From Halobaculum sp. XH14 (lineage in GTDB: Archaea; Halobacteriota; Halobacteria; Halobacteriales; Haloferacaceae): a DNA stretch of 64,000 bases. A program made the translations under genes and the position numbers. The notes under the pieces are model-generated. The model saw nothing but the letters and a program-made list of their open reading frames with translations. It ran no database searches and was not told where the DNA came from. Shown piece by piece: positions 1 to 9,097 of the stretch. The stretch spans positions 62,001-126,000 of the forward strand of contig NZ_CP134949.1 in assembly GCF_032116555.1 (NCBI RefSeq). The letters run 5' to 3'. Numbering within the stretch: the stretch's first letter is position 1; every line of letters starts with the position of its first letter.

Positions 1-166
1 CGTCACCGTCGCGCCGTCGGAGCGGCCCGACGACGAGGACGCCGAGTTCACCGCGCGGGTGTCGAACGAGAGCGACGTGGCCACCGAGAGCCGGGTCACG
101 CTCGGCGTCGAACTGGACAAGGCACACCTGTTCGACGGCCGGACCGGCGAGAACGTCCTCCGGTAG
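1..166 (+). CDS. Sugar-type ABC transporter ATP-binding protein, C-terminal end (partial)
   Basis: Only the last 54 codons are present; the frame begins at base 2 and ends at a TAG at 164-166. The residues end in the pattern KAHLFDGRTGENVL, typical of the C-terminal TOBE/OB region of MalK/UgpC-type ATPases that energise sugar importers. The Walker and signature motifs would lie upstream of the window and are not visible. The gene runs convergently into the LarA-like gene, 21 bases away. If the assignment is right, it supplies sugars or sugar acids to the enolase-superfamily enzymes that follow. Identity rests on the C-terminal motif only. Confidence 0.65.
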   Translation, partial: VTVAPSERPDDEDAEFTARVSNESDVATESRVTLGVELDKAHLFDGRTGENVLR

Positions 167-187
167 TTGCCGGGCCAGCCCCGCCCC

Positions 188-1480
188 TCACTCCGCCGGT
201 TCGAACGACGGCTCGCCGTCCACGAACGAGAGTTCCTCCGGTCCCTCCACGACGACGCCCTCGGGCGGGTCGCGCGCGAGCGCCTCGGAGACGCGGAACG
301 ACGACAGCGACGCGGTGTCCCGGATCCAGGCGACGCGGACGTCCGCCGGGTCGTAGGTCCCGACGGTGGAGAGCGCGGCCGTCAGCGCCCGCTCGTCGTC
401 CGGGAGGACGACCGGGAGCTTCGCCTTGCTGAGCGACCCGCTCGTCAGCGCGTTCGTGTACACCTGGTCGAGGTCGAGTTCATCGGCGACCGCGCGGGTC
501 GTCACGTCCGCCAGCCCGATGCCGTTGCCGTTGCCGTGGGTCGCCTCCGTCAGCCCCCGCACGACGATGCGCTTGATGTCGGGCAGCGCCGGGTCCTCGG
601 CGTTCAGCACGCTGTACCGGCCGACGACGTTCGTGTCCATCCCCGCGCCGGAGACGTCCTTGCCGATCTCGTCGACGACGAGCACGTCGAGGTCGTCGAA
701 CGGGAGCGTCGGCATGTACTCGTCGGCCCGCTCCAGCAGCGGCTCCTCCGCGTCGGGGAGCGCCGACGCGGGCACGCCCTCGACGTGGGCCGTCCGGTCG
801 TGGAAGTTCTCAACGACGGCGAGGCCCCCCAGCAGCGGCGTCTCGGCGCGGACGACGTCGTAGGCCGCGGCGATGACGGGTACGTACCCCTCGACGAGCG
901 CGTGCTCGTGGGCCGCCTTCGCGCCTGGCTGTTTGCCCAGCCCGATGGTCGCCATCTTCGTCAGCCCGCTCTCGAACCGGCCGGTGAAGTTGGTGTGGGC
1001 CTTCACGCGGTTGATCACGAGGACCCCGTCGGCCTCCAGGGCGGCCGTCGAGAACGGCACCGTCGCGCCGACCGCGGAGTCGCCGAGGTCGGTCGTGTCC
1101 ATCCGCGCGTCGATCGGACAGCCGAGTGCGTCCTCGGTCAGCCCGATGCCGGCGAGCGTCCGCCGCTGGCCCTCGGCGGTCGCGCCGCCGTGGCTCCCCA
1201 TCGCCGGCACGACGAACGGCTCGAAGCCGCGACGTGCCAGTTCGTCGATCACGGCCCGTGCTGCTGGAACGACGTCGTGGATGCCACGGCTCCCCAGCCC
1301 GACCGCGACGCTCCCCCCCGGGGGGACGTCGCCGAGCGGGAGTTCGTCCACCTCCGCGCGGGTCCTCCCCTCGACGTCGTCGAGTTCGGGCGTCTCCGGC
1401 TCGTACCGCACCGACGCGAACCGGGGGAGGGTCGGTCGGCCGAGCGCCGCGTCGACGACATCGGCGTCCGGGAATCGCAT
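188..1480 (-). CDS. LarA-like (DUF2088) nickel-pincer-type isomerase family protein
   Basis: This 430-residue protein has the length of lactate racemase LarA and looks like its family. Conserved features include an early GSRGIHD stretch, AMGSHGG near residue 120, and a KAHTNFTG...ESGLTKM...AAHEHA block that matches the His/Lys/His positions known in LarA. LarA relatives racemise or epimerise 2-hydroxy acids with a nickel-pincer nucleotide cofactor. The ATG at 1480 was chosen because a TATA-like box lies about 27 bases upstream (1503-1511) and because family homology starts there; the open frame continues 31 codons further without similarity. It is divergent from two sugar-acid-dehydratase-like genes, so a sugar acid substrate is plausible, but that is inference. 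No larB/C/E genes are in the window. Confidence 0.75.
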   Translation of the reverse strand: MRFPDADVVDAALGRPTLPRFASVRYEPETPELDDVEGRTRAEVDELPLGDVPPGGSVAVGLGSRGIHDVVPAARAVIDELARRGFEPFVVPAMGSHGGATAEGQRRTLAGIGLTEDALGCPIDARMDTTDLGDSAVGATVPFSTAALEADGVLVINRVKAHTNFTGRFESGLTKMATIGLGKQPGAKAAHEHALVEGYVPVIAAAYDVVRAETPLLGGLAVVENFHDRTAHVEGVPASALPDAEEPLLERADEYMPTLPFDDLDVLVVDEIGKDVSGAGMDTNVVGRYSVLNAEDPALPDIKRIVVRGLTEATHGNGNGIGLADVTTRAVADELDLDQVYTNALTSGSLSKAKLPVVLPDDERALTAALSTVGTYDPADVRVAWIRDTASLSSFRVSEALARDPPEGVVVEGPEELSFVDGEPSFEPAE

Positions 1481-1502
1481 GCTCGTTCGTTGGCGAGCGG
1501 CG

Positions 1503-1582
1503 AGTAAACCGTGTCGGCGGTGCTGCGCGGTCTCGTGTCCCGTCGTTTCGTGTCGTGTGGTACCACTGAGCATAACGATTTA
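1503..1582. promoter_or_regulatory. Divergent promoter pair for the LarA-like and enolase-superfamily genes
   Basis: Two TATA-like boxes face away from each other. One is GGTTTACTC read on the minus strand (1503-1511), about 27 bases before the ATG at 1480. The other is CGATTTACC on the plus strand (1574-1582), about 27 bases before the ATG at 1606. Both spacings fit leaderless haloarchaeal transcripts. Confidence 0.5.
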
Positions 1583-1605
1583 CCGATCCGTCCCGAAAGG
1601 CTCGT

Positions 1606-2709
1606 ATGGAAGTCGCCGAGGTCGAGAGTTTCGCGGTCTCCATCCCGCTGGCGGAGCCGGTGTCGTTCGCGACCCGGACCGTCGAGGAGCGTGACCACGC
1701 CGTCACGTACGTCCGGACCGACGACGGGGTCGAGGGGCTCGGCTACACGCTCGGCTACGGCGGGGCGGGGCTCGTCGCCGACGCCGTGACCGACGTGCTC
1801 GCGCCCATCGTCGAGGGCGAGGACCCGCGCGACACCGAGCGCCTGTGGCGCGAGATGTTCGACGGGACGGTCCAGATCGGGCGGAAGGGCGTCATGCTGC
1901 GGGCCATCGCGACCGTGGACGTCGCGCTGTGGGACGTCGCCGCGAAGGCGGCGGGCGTGCCGCTGTACAAGTACCTCGGGGCGTACCGCGACTCGGTTCC
2001 CGCCTACGCCAGCGGCGGCTACTACCGCGAGGGGAAGGGGCTGGAGGGGCTCCGCGAGGAGATGGGGCGGTACGTCGAGCGCGGCCACGACGCGGTGAAG
2101 ATGAAGGTCGGGCGGCTCTCGCCCGCCGAGGAGGCCGAGCGCGTCGCGGCGGTCAGGGAGACCATCGGCGACGAGCGGGTCCTGATGGTCGACGCGAACG
2201 GCGCGTGGAAGAGCAAGCCGGAGGCGCTCCGAACGTGCCGGGCTATCGCCGAGTACGACCCGTACTTCGTCGAGGAGCCGGTGATGCCCGACGGCGTCTC
2301 GCTCATGGCCGAGGTGAACGACGCGCTGGAGTACTCCGTGGCGGCCGGCGAACTGGAGTTCTCGCGGTACGGCTTCGCCGAGTTGCTCCGCGAGGGCGCC
2401 GTCGACGTGGTCCAGCCCGACGCGACCGTCTGTGGCGGCATCACCGAGTGGCTGAAGGTGGCGAACACGGCCGCCAGCTACGACGTGCCGGTGGCGCCCC
2501 ACTACAACTGGGACCTCCACGCCCACCTCGTCGCAGCCAGCGAGAACGGCACCTGGGTCGAGTACTTCCACCGCGACTCGGACGTGAAGGTGTTCGACGA
2601 CGTGATCGAGGAGCCGCTGACGCCCGAGGACGGCGAGATCGCGCTGCCCGACCGCCCGGGCCACGGCATCGAACTCGACCGGGACGCCCTCGCGGCGTTC
2701 GAGGTGTGA
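1606..2709 (+). CDS. Mandelate racemase/muconate lactonizing enzyme family protein (enolase superfamily)
   Basis: A 367-residue protein with the two-domain fold of the family: an N-terminal capping domain (about residues 1-120) and a C-terminal barrel. Visible active-site elements are the K-x-K of KMKVG (about residue 165), the metal ligands in MVDANGAW, the acidic EEPV, the Glu in AAGELEF, and the His of PHYNW. KxK plus His is the mandelate racemase subgroup signature. These enzymes abstract the alpha proton of a carboxylate; haloarchaeal members include gluconate and xylonate dehydratases. It heads a tight pair with the next enolase-superfamily gene, whose GTG overlaps its stop. The substrate cannot be read from sequence. 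Confidence 0.82.
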   Translation: MEVAEVESFAVSIPLAEPVSFATRTVEERDHAVTYVRTDDGVEGLGYTLGYGGAGLVADAVTDVLAPIVEGEDPRDTERLWREMFDGTVQIGRKGVMLRAIATVDVALWDVAAKAAGVPLYKYLGAYRDSVPAYASGGYYREGKGLEGLREEMGRYVERGHDAVKMKVGRLSPAEEAERVAAVRETIGDERVLMVDANGAWKSKPEALRTCRAIAEYDPYFVEEPVMPDGVSLMAEVNDALEYSVAAGELEFSRYGFAELLREGAVDVVQPDATVCGGITEWLKVANTAASYDVPVAPHYNWDLHAHLVAASENGTWVEYFHRDSDVKVFDDVIEEPLTPEDGEIALPDRPGHGIELDRDALAAFEV

Positions 2710-3938
2710 CCGTGCGGGACTACGGCAACCGGGCGACGCGCCGGGCCGACGCGCGTGACGTGGAAATCACGGGGCTCGACACCGCCGTGATCGAGGGGAA
2801 CTTCGACTGGAACCTCGTGCGGGTCCACACCGACGAGGGCGTGACGGGCATCGGCGAGTCGTACCGCGGCGGGGCGGTCACCGACGTCATGGCGTACATG
2901 GGCGAGTTCCTCGTCGGGGAGAACCCGCTCGACGTGGAGCGACTGTTCCGCCGGATGGTCCAGGAGACGTCCGGGCACGGCGGGACGACGGGGAAGGTCG
3001 TCACCGCCGCGTCGGGCATCGAGATCGCGCTCTGGGACCTCGCGGGAAAGCTGCTCGACGTGCCGACCTACCAGTTGCTCGGCGGGAAGTACCGCGACGA
3101 CGTGCGGGTCTACTGTGACCTCCACGCGGGCGAGGCGTACGCGGTCGACGACGCCTCCGGGTTCACCGAGTACGCCGACGAGGCGGCGTACCGGCCGGCC
3201 GCGTACGCCGAGACCGCCGGGGCGGCCGTCGAACTGGGGTTCGACGCCATCAAGTTCGACCTGGACACGCCCGGGGACAACGAACCGGACCCGTTCAACG
3301 GCCGGCTCTCGGCGGCGGACGTGGAAGACAAGCGCGAGATCGTCGCCGCCGTCGACGACGCGGTCCCCGACGGGGTGGAGGTCGCGTTCGACTGCCACTG
3401 GGACTACTCGCTCGACTCGGCAAAGCGCCTCGCGCGGGCACTGGAGCCGTACGGCCTCATGTGGCTGGAGGACGTCGTCCCGCCCGAGAACGCGGCGGCC
3501 CAGCGAGAGGTTGCCCGCTCGACGAGCACGCCGCTGGCGACCGGGGAGAACCGCTTCCGCGTCCACGAGTTCTCCGAACTGCTGTACGAGTTCGCCGTCG
3601 ACGTCGTGACCCCGGATCCGACGACCTGCGGCGGGCTCGCGGAGTCGCGGGCCATCGCCAACCGAGCCGAGGAGAACTACGTCGTGTTCTCGCCGCACAA
3701 CGTCTGTAGCCCCGTCGGGACGATGGCGTGTGCTCACCTCGGGGCGTCGGTGCCGAACTTCGGCGTGCTGGAGTACCACGCGCTGGAGGTGGACTGGTGG
3801 GACGACCTCCTGGCGCGCTCGGAGCCGCTCATCGAGGACGGCTCCATCGCCGTCCCTGAGACGCCGGGGCTCGGCGTCGAACTCGACGAGGAGGTCGCCG
3901 CGGAACACGCGAAGGGAGCGGGCGATCTCTGGCCGTGA
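2706..3938 (+). CDS. Second enolase-superfamily enzyme, sugar-acid dehydratase-like
   Basis: About 410 residues. The N-terminal capping domain carries TAVIEGNFDWNLVRV, and the barrel shows AIKFDLD (K-x-D in place of K-x-K), the metal site FDCHWDY, WLEDVVPPEN, the Glu in ATGENRF, and the His in FSPHNV. This layout fits the gluconate/galactonate/mannonate dehydratase-like branch. The start is taken as GTG 2706, which overlaps the upstream stop in the GTGA coupling arrangement; GTG 2712 is an alternative. It shares little beyond fold with its partner, so the two probably act on different sugar acids or successive steps. Convergent with the DUF6789 gene, 50 bases away. Confidence 0.82.
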   Translation: MTVRDYGNRATRRADARDVEITGLDTAVIEGNFDWNLVRVHTDEGVTGIGESYRGGAVTDVMAYMGEFLVGENPLDVERLFRRMVQETSGHGGTTGKVVTAASGIEIALWDLAGKLLDVPTYQLLGGKYRDDVRVYCDLHAGEAYAVDDASGFTEYADEAAYRPAAYAETAGAAVELGFDAIKFDLDTPGDNEPDPFNGRLSAADVEDKREIVAAVDDAVPDGVEVAFDCHWDYSLDSAKRLARALEPYGLMWLEDVVPPENAAAQREVARSTSTPLATGENRFRVHEFSELLYEFAVDVVTPDPTTCGGLAESRAIANRAEENYVVFSPHNVCSPVGTMACAHLGASVPNFGVLEYHALEVDWWDDLLARSEPLIEDGSIAVPETPGLGVELDEEVAAEHAKGAGDLWP

Positions 3939-3988
3939 GTCGCGGGCCGGAAGCCTGGACCACCAGGCCCCGAACCCCTTCGGCCGGC

Positions 3989-4513
3989 TCAGACGAGCGT
4001 GTCCGGCCGCGTCGAGAGGTAGTCGAACACCGCGCCGAGGCCGAAGCCGTAGCCGAGGTGGCCGACGAACGTGAACAGGAGGTAGCCGGCCAGCCAGTAC
4101 GACGGGTCGTAGAACGCCATGGCGAACCCGGTCCAGATGACGGCCCCGAACGTGATGCCCCGGAGGGCGAAGCGGTCGCCCGGCAGGTACGAGCCGATCG
4201 AGGCGAACAGCAGCGGCCAGATCACCATCCCGCCGGCGAGGAACACGAGGAAGCCGACGGCGACGGGGTACTGCGGGAAGAACACGATGGTCCCGGTCAT
4301 CTCGGCCAGCGTCCCGAACGCCGCCAGGTCGAACGCGCCGAACGTCCGCGCGACGAGCAGGCCGACGGTGATGATGGCGGTGCCGACCGCGCCGCCGACC
4401 GCGCCGACGAACCCGTCGGTGATGACGCCGAACAGGTGGTCGAAGTCCGGTTCAGCCTCCTCCTGGGCGGCGTCGACGGTCGGGGTGTCGACCCGTGATC
4501 GCTCCTCGTCCAT
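3989..4513 (-). CDS. DUF6789-type membrane protein next to the cytochrome oxidase genes
   Basis: This 174-residue protein has a short acidic N-terminus and about five hydrophobic segments. The central stretch (SYLPGDRFALRG, then TGFAMAFYDP) is the pattern I associate with DUF6789 proteins, sometimes annotated as cytochrome oxidase subunit I-like. It is transcribed divergently from coxB. The ATG at 4513 is preferred over the long upstream extension because a TATA-like box (GCTTTTCAC on the minus strand, 4538-4546) sits about 28 bases before it. No catalytic residues are recognisable. A role in assembly or accessory function of the oxidase is a guess from position only. Confidence 0.7.
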   Translation of the reverse strand: MDEERSRVDTPTVDAAQEEAEPDFDHLFGVITDGFVGAVGGAVGTAIITVGLLVARTFGAFDLAAFGTLAEMTGTIVFFPQYPVAVGFLVFLAGGMVIWPLLFASIGSYLPGDRFALRGITFGAVIWTGFAMAFYDPSYWLAGYLLFTFVGHLGYGFGLGAVFDYLSTRPDTLV

Positions 4514-4662
4514 GTCATATGATACCATCGTTCGTGGTGAAAAGCGTTCCGTCGATCTCGGCCGCCGGAGCCGGCTTTCGGGGGAGGGCCCGGTGGCTCT
4601 CGCCGCAATGAATAAGTGAACCGGGGGGAAGTTGGGACCAACGTGCAGAGTTAACGGATGGC

Positions 4663-5457
4663 ATGACATTCAACCACATCGGGGCGGCAGTCACGCTCGC
4701 GCCGCTCCAGAACGGTATCGTCCCGCGAGGGACGCGCGTGGAAGTGTTCCGGGAGATCTTCGACGTGTTCCTCCTGCTCGGGACGCTCGTCGGCGTGGTC
4801 GTCGTGGGGTACATGCTCTACAACGCCTACAAGTATCGGGCGGGCGCCGATGGCGTCGAGCGGAAGAACGGCGAGGACGAACTCCCCACGCTCGGCGAGC
4901 TGCCGACGGGCGGCGGCGGGGGCGGCAAGCTGTTCGTCTCGTTCACGCTGAGCGCCGTCATCGTGATCTCGCTCATCGCCTGGACGTACGGCGCGCTGGC
5001 GTTCGTCGAGACCGACTCGCCGGTCGACGAGGACTCGCTCCGTGTCCAGGTCGAGGGGTACCAGTTCGGCTGGCAGTTCGAGTACCCGAACGGCTACACC
5101 GACACGACCCTCCGGGTGCCGGTGGACAGGTCCGTCCAGCTTTCGGTCACCTCCCGTGACGTGTTCCACAACATCGGCATACGCGAACTCCGGGTGAAAG
5201 CCGACGCCATCCCCGGACAGACCACGAACACGTGGTTCATCGCCGACGAGCGGGGGACGTACATCGCGCAGTGTTACGAGCTCTGTGGCGTCGGCCACTC
5301 GTACATGACCGCCCAGGTGAAGGTTATGCCACAGGACGAGTACGAGGCGTGGTACGCCAACACGACCGCCGAGAACGGGACCGCCGGCGGCGCGAACGGC
5401 ACCGCCGGCAACGCCACCGGCTCCGGTAGCTCCGCGAACGTGGTGGGTGCGCTATGA
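4663..5457 (+). CDS. coxB: Cytochrome c oxidase subunit II
   Basis: A 264-residue subunit of the membrane heme-copper oxidase that accepts electrons at the binuclear CuA centre. Two transmembrane helices (about residues 28-50 and 88-112) are followed by the extracytoplasmic cupredoxin domain. The CuA site reads CYELCGVGHSYM (Cys204, Cys208, His212, Met215), with the upstream ligand His in DVFHNIGI. The C-terminal tail is a Gly/Ala/Thr/Asn-rich linker. It overlaps coxA by four bases (ATGA), so the two are translationally coupled. A weak TATA-like AATGAATAAG lies near 4606-4618, suggesting a short leader. Confidence 0.95.
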   Translation: MTFNHIGAAVTLAPLQNGIVPRGTRVEVFREIFDVFLLLGTLVGVVVVGYMLYNAYKYRAGADGVERKNGEDELPTLGELPTGGGGGGKLFVSFTLSAVIVISLIAWTYGALAFVETDSPVDEDSLRVQVEGYQFGWQFEYPNGYTDTTLRVPVDRSVQLSVTSRDVFHNIGIRELRVKADAIPGQTTNTWFIADERGTYIAQCYELCGVGHSYMTAQVKVMPQDEYEAWYANTTAENGTAGGANGTAGNATGSGSSANVVGAL

Positions 5458-8057
5458 CCGAGCGCGACGAGGTCGACGACCGGGCCGACGAGGCGACTAC
5501 GACCGACGAGACGACCGCGACCGACGGCGGCCACGGGGCAGCCGGCGAGCTCGAGGACCACCACGGCCTCCCGGGCACGAACACGCTCACGCGCTGGTTC
5601 GTCACGACGAACCACAAGGACGTCGGCATCCTCTACACGGTGACGGCGCTGTTCTTCCTCGTGTTCGGGGGCGTGCTGGCGATGCTGATGCGGGCACAGC
5701 TCTGGATCCCGGGCGACCAGATCCTCTCGGCGGCCGCCTACAACCAGGCCGTCTCGGCACACGGCCTGCTGATGGTGTTCTGGTTCCTCTCGCCGTTCGC
5801 GTTCGGCTTCGCCAACTACGTCGTGCCGCTCCAGCTCGGGGCCAAGGACCTCGCGTTCCCGCGGCTGAACGCGCTCTCCTACTGGCTCTACCTGTTCTCG
5901 GGCGGGCTGTTCTTCGTCTCGTTCTTCCAGGGCGGGACGTTCACCGGCGGCTGGACGATGTACGCGCCGCTCAACCTCCCGATGTACACCCCGGAGCCGG
6001 GGGCGACGACGACGGTGCTCGCGATGATCATGTTCGTCGCCTCGGTGACGGTGTCGTCGGTGAACTTCCTCACCACGATGCACCGCATGCGCGCGGAGGG
6101 GATGCGCATGCGGGACATGCCGCTGTTCAGCGCCTCGATCCTGCTCACGGTGTGGATGATGCTGTTCGCGTTCGCCGCGCTGCTGGCGGCGATGATGATC
6201 CTCACCTCGGACCGCCTGCTCGGGACGACCTACTTCGCGGCGACGAGCGCGGGCGGGTCGCTGCTGTGGGCCCACCTGTTCTGGTTCTTCGGCCATCCGG
6301 AGGTGTACATCGTCTTCTTCCCCGCGCTGGGGGCCATGGCCGAGATCTTCCAGACGTTCACCGGGCGCCGCATCGTCGGGCGCAAGTGGTTCATCGCGTC
6401 GATGCTGCTCGTCGCGCTCCAGAGTTTCGTCGTCTGGATGCACCACATGTTCCTGACGGCGATCAACCTGCAGATCAAGACGCTGTTCATGGCGACCACC
6501 ATCGGCATCTCGCTGCCGTTCGACCTGATGGTGTTCGCGCTCATCTACACGACGATCAAGGGGCGCATCCGGTTCAAGACGCCGTTCCTGTTCGCCTTCG
6601 GCGGCCTGCTGGTGTTCATCATCGGCGGCATCACCGGCGTGTTCCTGGGCGCGGTCGTGCTCGACTACGAGTTCCGGGGCACCTACTGGGTCGTCGCGCA
6701 CTTCCACTACGTGATGGTCGGGGGCGTCACCGCGCTGGTCGGCGCGCTCTACTACTGGTACCCGAAGATGTCGGGGCGGATGTACGACGAGTTCCTCGGG
6801 AAGGTCCACTTCGCGGTGTACTTCATCGGGTTCAACCTGCTGTACTTCCCGATGTTCATGGCCTGGGAGACGCCGCGCCGGGTGTTCGAGTACCCGATGG
6901 CGCTCATCGGCTACCACCAGAGCGCGACGATCGGCGCGTTCCTGCTCGGCGGGTCGTTCATCATCATGTTCTGGAACCTCACGAAGAGCCTCTGGGCCGG
7001 CGACCCCGCGCCGGACAACCCCTGGGAGTACGCGACGACGGCCGAGTGGGTCGTCTCCTCGCCGCCGCCCCTGGAGAACTTCCCCGGGCGCCCGAGCTAC
7101 GCGAGCGGGTCGCTCTCGTTCGTCGACGAACTCCGGCCGGGCGGCGACTCGGGGACCCCGAGCGTCGCGGACGGCGGCGTGGCCGACGGGGGCGTCGCCG
7201 ACGCGACGATGCCGGTCGCACACGACGCGGGCGAGCACGCCGAGGAGGACCACGGCGCGGACCACGCGAGCGTCTGGCCGTTCGTGATCGGCCTCGGCGG
7301 TTTCTTCGCCCTGCTGGGCCTGTCGGGCTTCCAGGAGGGGAGCTTCGTCGGCGGGATGGCCGGCGCGATGTACGTCGGCCTCCTCGCGGTCGGGACCGTC
7401 GTGCTCGGCTACGGGCTCGTCGGGCTGACCCGCGAGCCGTTCGAGGGGCTCACCGGCCCGTTCGGGTCGAGCTGGCCGTTCGAGAACATCGAGAACACGA
7501 AGCTGGGGATGTGGATCTTCCTCGGCTCGGACGTCGTGCTGTTCGGCGCGTTCATCGGCTCGTACGTGTTCATCCGGGTCGCGGAGGGGTGGCGCAACTG
7601 GCACCACCTCATCCCGGAGGCCCACGTCCCGCTCCCGGGGCTGATCAACACGTACCTGCTGCTCACCAGCAGCTTCACCGTCGTGCTCGCGCTGGTCGCC
7701 GCCGAGAAGAACAAGCGGTGGGGCGTCGTCGGCGGCCTCGGCGCGACGTTCCTGCTCGGGGTCGGGTTCCTCATCAACAAGGCCCAGGAGTGGCTCCACC
7801 TGTTCCACGTGAGCACCGAGGCGTTCCCGCACGGCTGGACCCTCTCGACGAACGTCGCCTCCTCGACGTTCTATCTCACGACCGGGCTCCACGGCGCGCA
7901 CGTCGCCGTCGGGCTGCTCATCACGCTGTACATGCTGGTCCGCGCGGTGAAGGGGGCGTACCTCGACGACGAGCGGCCGGTGGAGTACTTCGGGCTCTAC
8001 TGGCACTTCGTCGACATCGTCTGGCTGTTCCTCTTCCCGCTGTTCTACATCCTCTAG
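5454..8057 (+). CDS. coxA: Cytochrome c oxidase subunit I and III fusion
   Basis: An 867-residue fusion. The N-terminal part (to about residue 570) is subunit I, with His103 (heme a), the HPEVY cross-link motif at 281-285 (CuB His and Tyr), the CuB pair His330-His331, and His416/His418 in the HFHYV motif. A hydrophilic linker with repeated VADGG units and His/Asp-rich sequence follows, then a subunit III-like helical domain from about residue 600 (TYLLLTSSFT, LHGAHVAVG). The enzyme reduces oxygen to water and pumps protons. Fused I/III subunits are known in archaea and some bacteria. It lies between coxB and the subunit IV gene in one operon. Confidence 0.95.
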   Translation: MTERDEVDDRADEATTTDETTATDGGHGAAGELEDHHGLPGTNTLTRWFVTTNHKDVGILYTVTALFFLVFGGVLAMLMRAQLWIPGDQILSAAAYNQAVSAHGLLMVFWFLSPFAFGFANYVVPLQLGAKDLAFPRLNALSYWLYLFSGGLFFVSFFQGGTFTGGWTMYAPLNLPMYTPEPGATTTVLAMIMFVASVTVSSVNFLTTMHRMRAEGMRMRDMPLFSASILLTVWMMLFAFAALLAAMMILTSDRLLGTTYFAATSAGGSLLWAHLFWFFGHPEVYIVFFPALGAMAEIFQTFTGRRIVGRKWFIASMLLVALQSFVVWMHHMFLTAINLQIKTLFMATTIGISLPFDLMVFALIYTTIKGRIRFKTPFLFAFGGLLVFIIGGITGVFLGAVVLDYEFRGTYWVVAHFHYVMVGGVTALVGALYYWYPKMSGRMYDEFLGKVHFAVYFIGFNLLYFPMFMAWETPRRVFEYPMALIGYHQSATIGAFLLGGSFIIMFWNLTKSLWAGDPAPDNPWEYATTAEWVVSSPPPLENFPGRPSYASGSLSFVDELRPGGDSGTPSVADGGVADGGVADATMPVAHDAGEHAEEDHGADHASVWPFVIGLGGFFALLGLSGFQEGSFVGGMAGAMYVGLLAVGTVVLGYGLVGLTREPFEGLTGPFGSSWPFENIENTKLGMWIFLGSDVVLFGAFIGSYVFIRVAEGWRNWHHLIPEAHVPLPGLINTYLLLTSSFTVVLALVAAEKNKRWGVVGGLGATFLLGVGFLINKAQEWLHLFHVSTEAFPHGWTLSTNVASSTFYLTTGLHGAHVAVGLLITLYMLVRAVKGAYLDDERPVEYFGLYWHFVDIVWLFLFPLFYIL

Positions 8058-8066
8058 GTGAGACCA

Positions 8067-8330
8067 ATGACATCAACAAAACTCTACACGGCGATATACG
8101 TGGTCCTGTTCGTGCTGGCGACCGGACAGGTGCTCATCGAGCAGTTCGAGGGGTTCACCTACTGGACGGCGTTCGCGATCATCATGGTCGTCTCGGCCGC
8201 GAAGGCGGTCGTCGTCGCGGCCTACTACCAGCACCTGCGCTCGGAACCACGTTCGGTGACCTACATCATGGTCGGCGGGCTGGTCGCCGCGCTGGCGCTG
8301 ACGGTCGCGGCCTCGTACTCGATCCTCTAG
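8067..8330 (+). CDS. Cytochrome c oxidase subunit IV family protein
   Basis: An 87-residue protein with three transmembrane segments, of the small prokaryotic subunit IV type (SAAKAVVVAAYYQHLRSE is characteristic). It begins nine bases after the coxA stop. ATG 8067 is preferred to GTG 8058 because GGTGAG at 8057-8062 can serve as its ribosome binding site. It completes the cox operon. Confidence 0.85.
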   Translation: MTSTKLYTAIYVVLFVLATGQVLIEQFEGFTYWTAFAIIMVVSAAKAVVVAAYYQHLRSEPRSVTYIMVGGLVAALALTVAASYSIL

Positions 8331-8428
8331 CCTCACGCGCGGCGACGGCGTCCGGGGGCGACCCCGTTTTCGCCGACTCGCTCCAGCCGACGACAACACT
8401 GATTGGGGTCGGCCGGAATCGGGCGGAC

Positions 8429-8998
8429 ATGGTCTCCCGCAGCACCACCGTCGTCCTCGCCCTCCTCGCGTTCGTCGGCGGCGTCACCGCCGGCGGCCTC
8501 ACGGCCGTCGTCGCCACGGACGACCCGTTCGCCGGCCAGCAGGACGCGACGCTCCAGGGGTTCGAGACGGTCAGCGTCGCCTGCGTCGACCCGACCGAAC
8601 GGGGGAAGATCGACCGCACCGCGAGCGCCCCGAACGGCTCCGGGGCCGACCTCACGCTCCGCGAGAACGTCACGGTCCCCGACACCGCGTCGGGACTGGA
8701 GCCCCGGTTCGACCGCATCGCCCCCGGGACGTTCCTGCTCGACGTGCGGACGGTCACCGCCGACGGGGAGGACGCCGGGGATGACTGCGGCGAGGGCCGC
8801 CCCGAGGCCAGGTACGTCGCGAACCTCACCCTCCCGACCGAGGAGTACACGCTCGTCCTGTTGCGCGACGGCGAGTACGTCGGCGTCAACTACGCCACCT
8901 CCGGGGCGCTGTCCGGGAGCGCCGGTGCGGGCCGGAGCGCGTCCGCGTCCGACGGCGGCGAGTCGTCGGACGATGCTGACGCCGGGAACGCCTCCTGA
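8429..8998 (+). CDS. Secreted or membrane-anchored hypothetical protein
   Basis: A 189-residue protein I do not recognise. The N-terminus (MVSRSTTVVLALLAFVGGV) is a signal peptide or anchor helix. The body is acidic and Asn/Thr-rich with two Cys (SVACVDP and DDCGEG) that could form a disulphide, and the C-terminal 30 residues are a Ser/Gly/Asp-rich low-complexity tail. It follows the cox genes by 98 bases on the same strand and may be co-transcribed, but nothing ties it to the oxidase. Confidence 0.7.
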   Translation: MVSRSTTVVLALLAFVGGVTAGGLTAVVATDDPFAGQQDATLQGFETVSVACVDPTERGKIDRTASAPNGSGADLTLRENVTVPDTASGLEPRFDRIAPGTFLLDVRTVTADGEDAGDDCGEGRPEARYVANLTLPTEEYTLVLLRDGEYVGVNYATSGALSGSAGAGRSASASDGGESSDDADAGNAS

Positions 8999-9097
8999 CC
9001 GGCCCGGCCCGGATTCGCGGGACGCCGCCCGCTCACCGATCCGAACCGACGGGCCGCTTCCGACAGCGTTTCACCGCGGGCCGCCCGAGTGCCGCCA

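Noticed and set aside
5274-8006. A 910-codon open frame antisense to the cox genes
   Set aside because: It is a GC-rich shadow frame made of Arg/Glu/Asp/His/Val-rich sequence without domains, opposite clear CoxA motifs.
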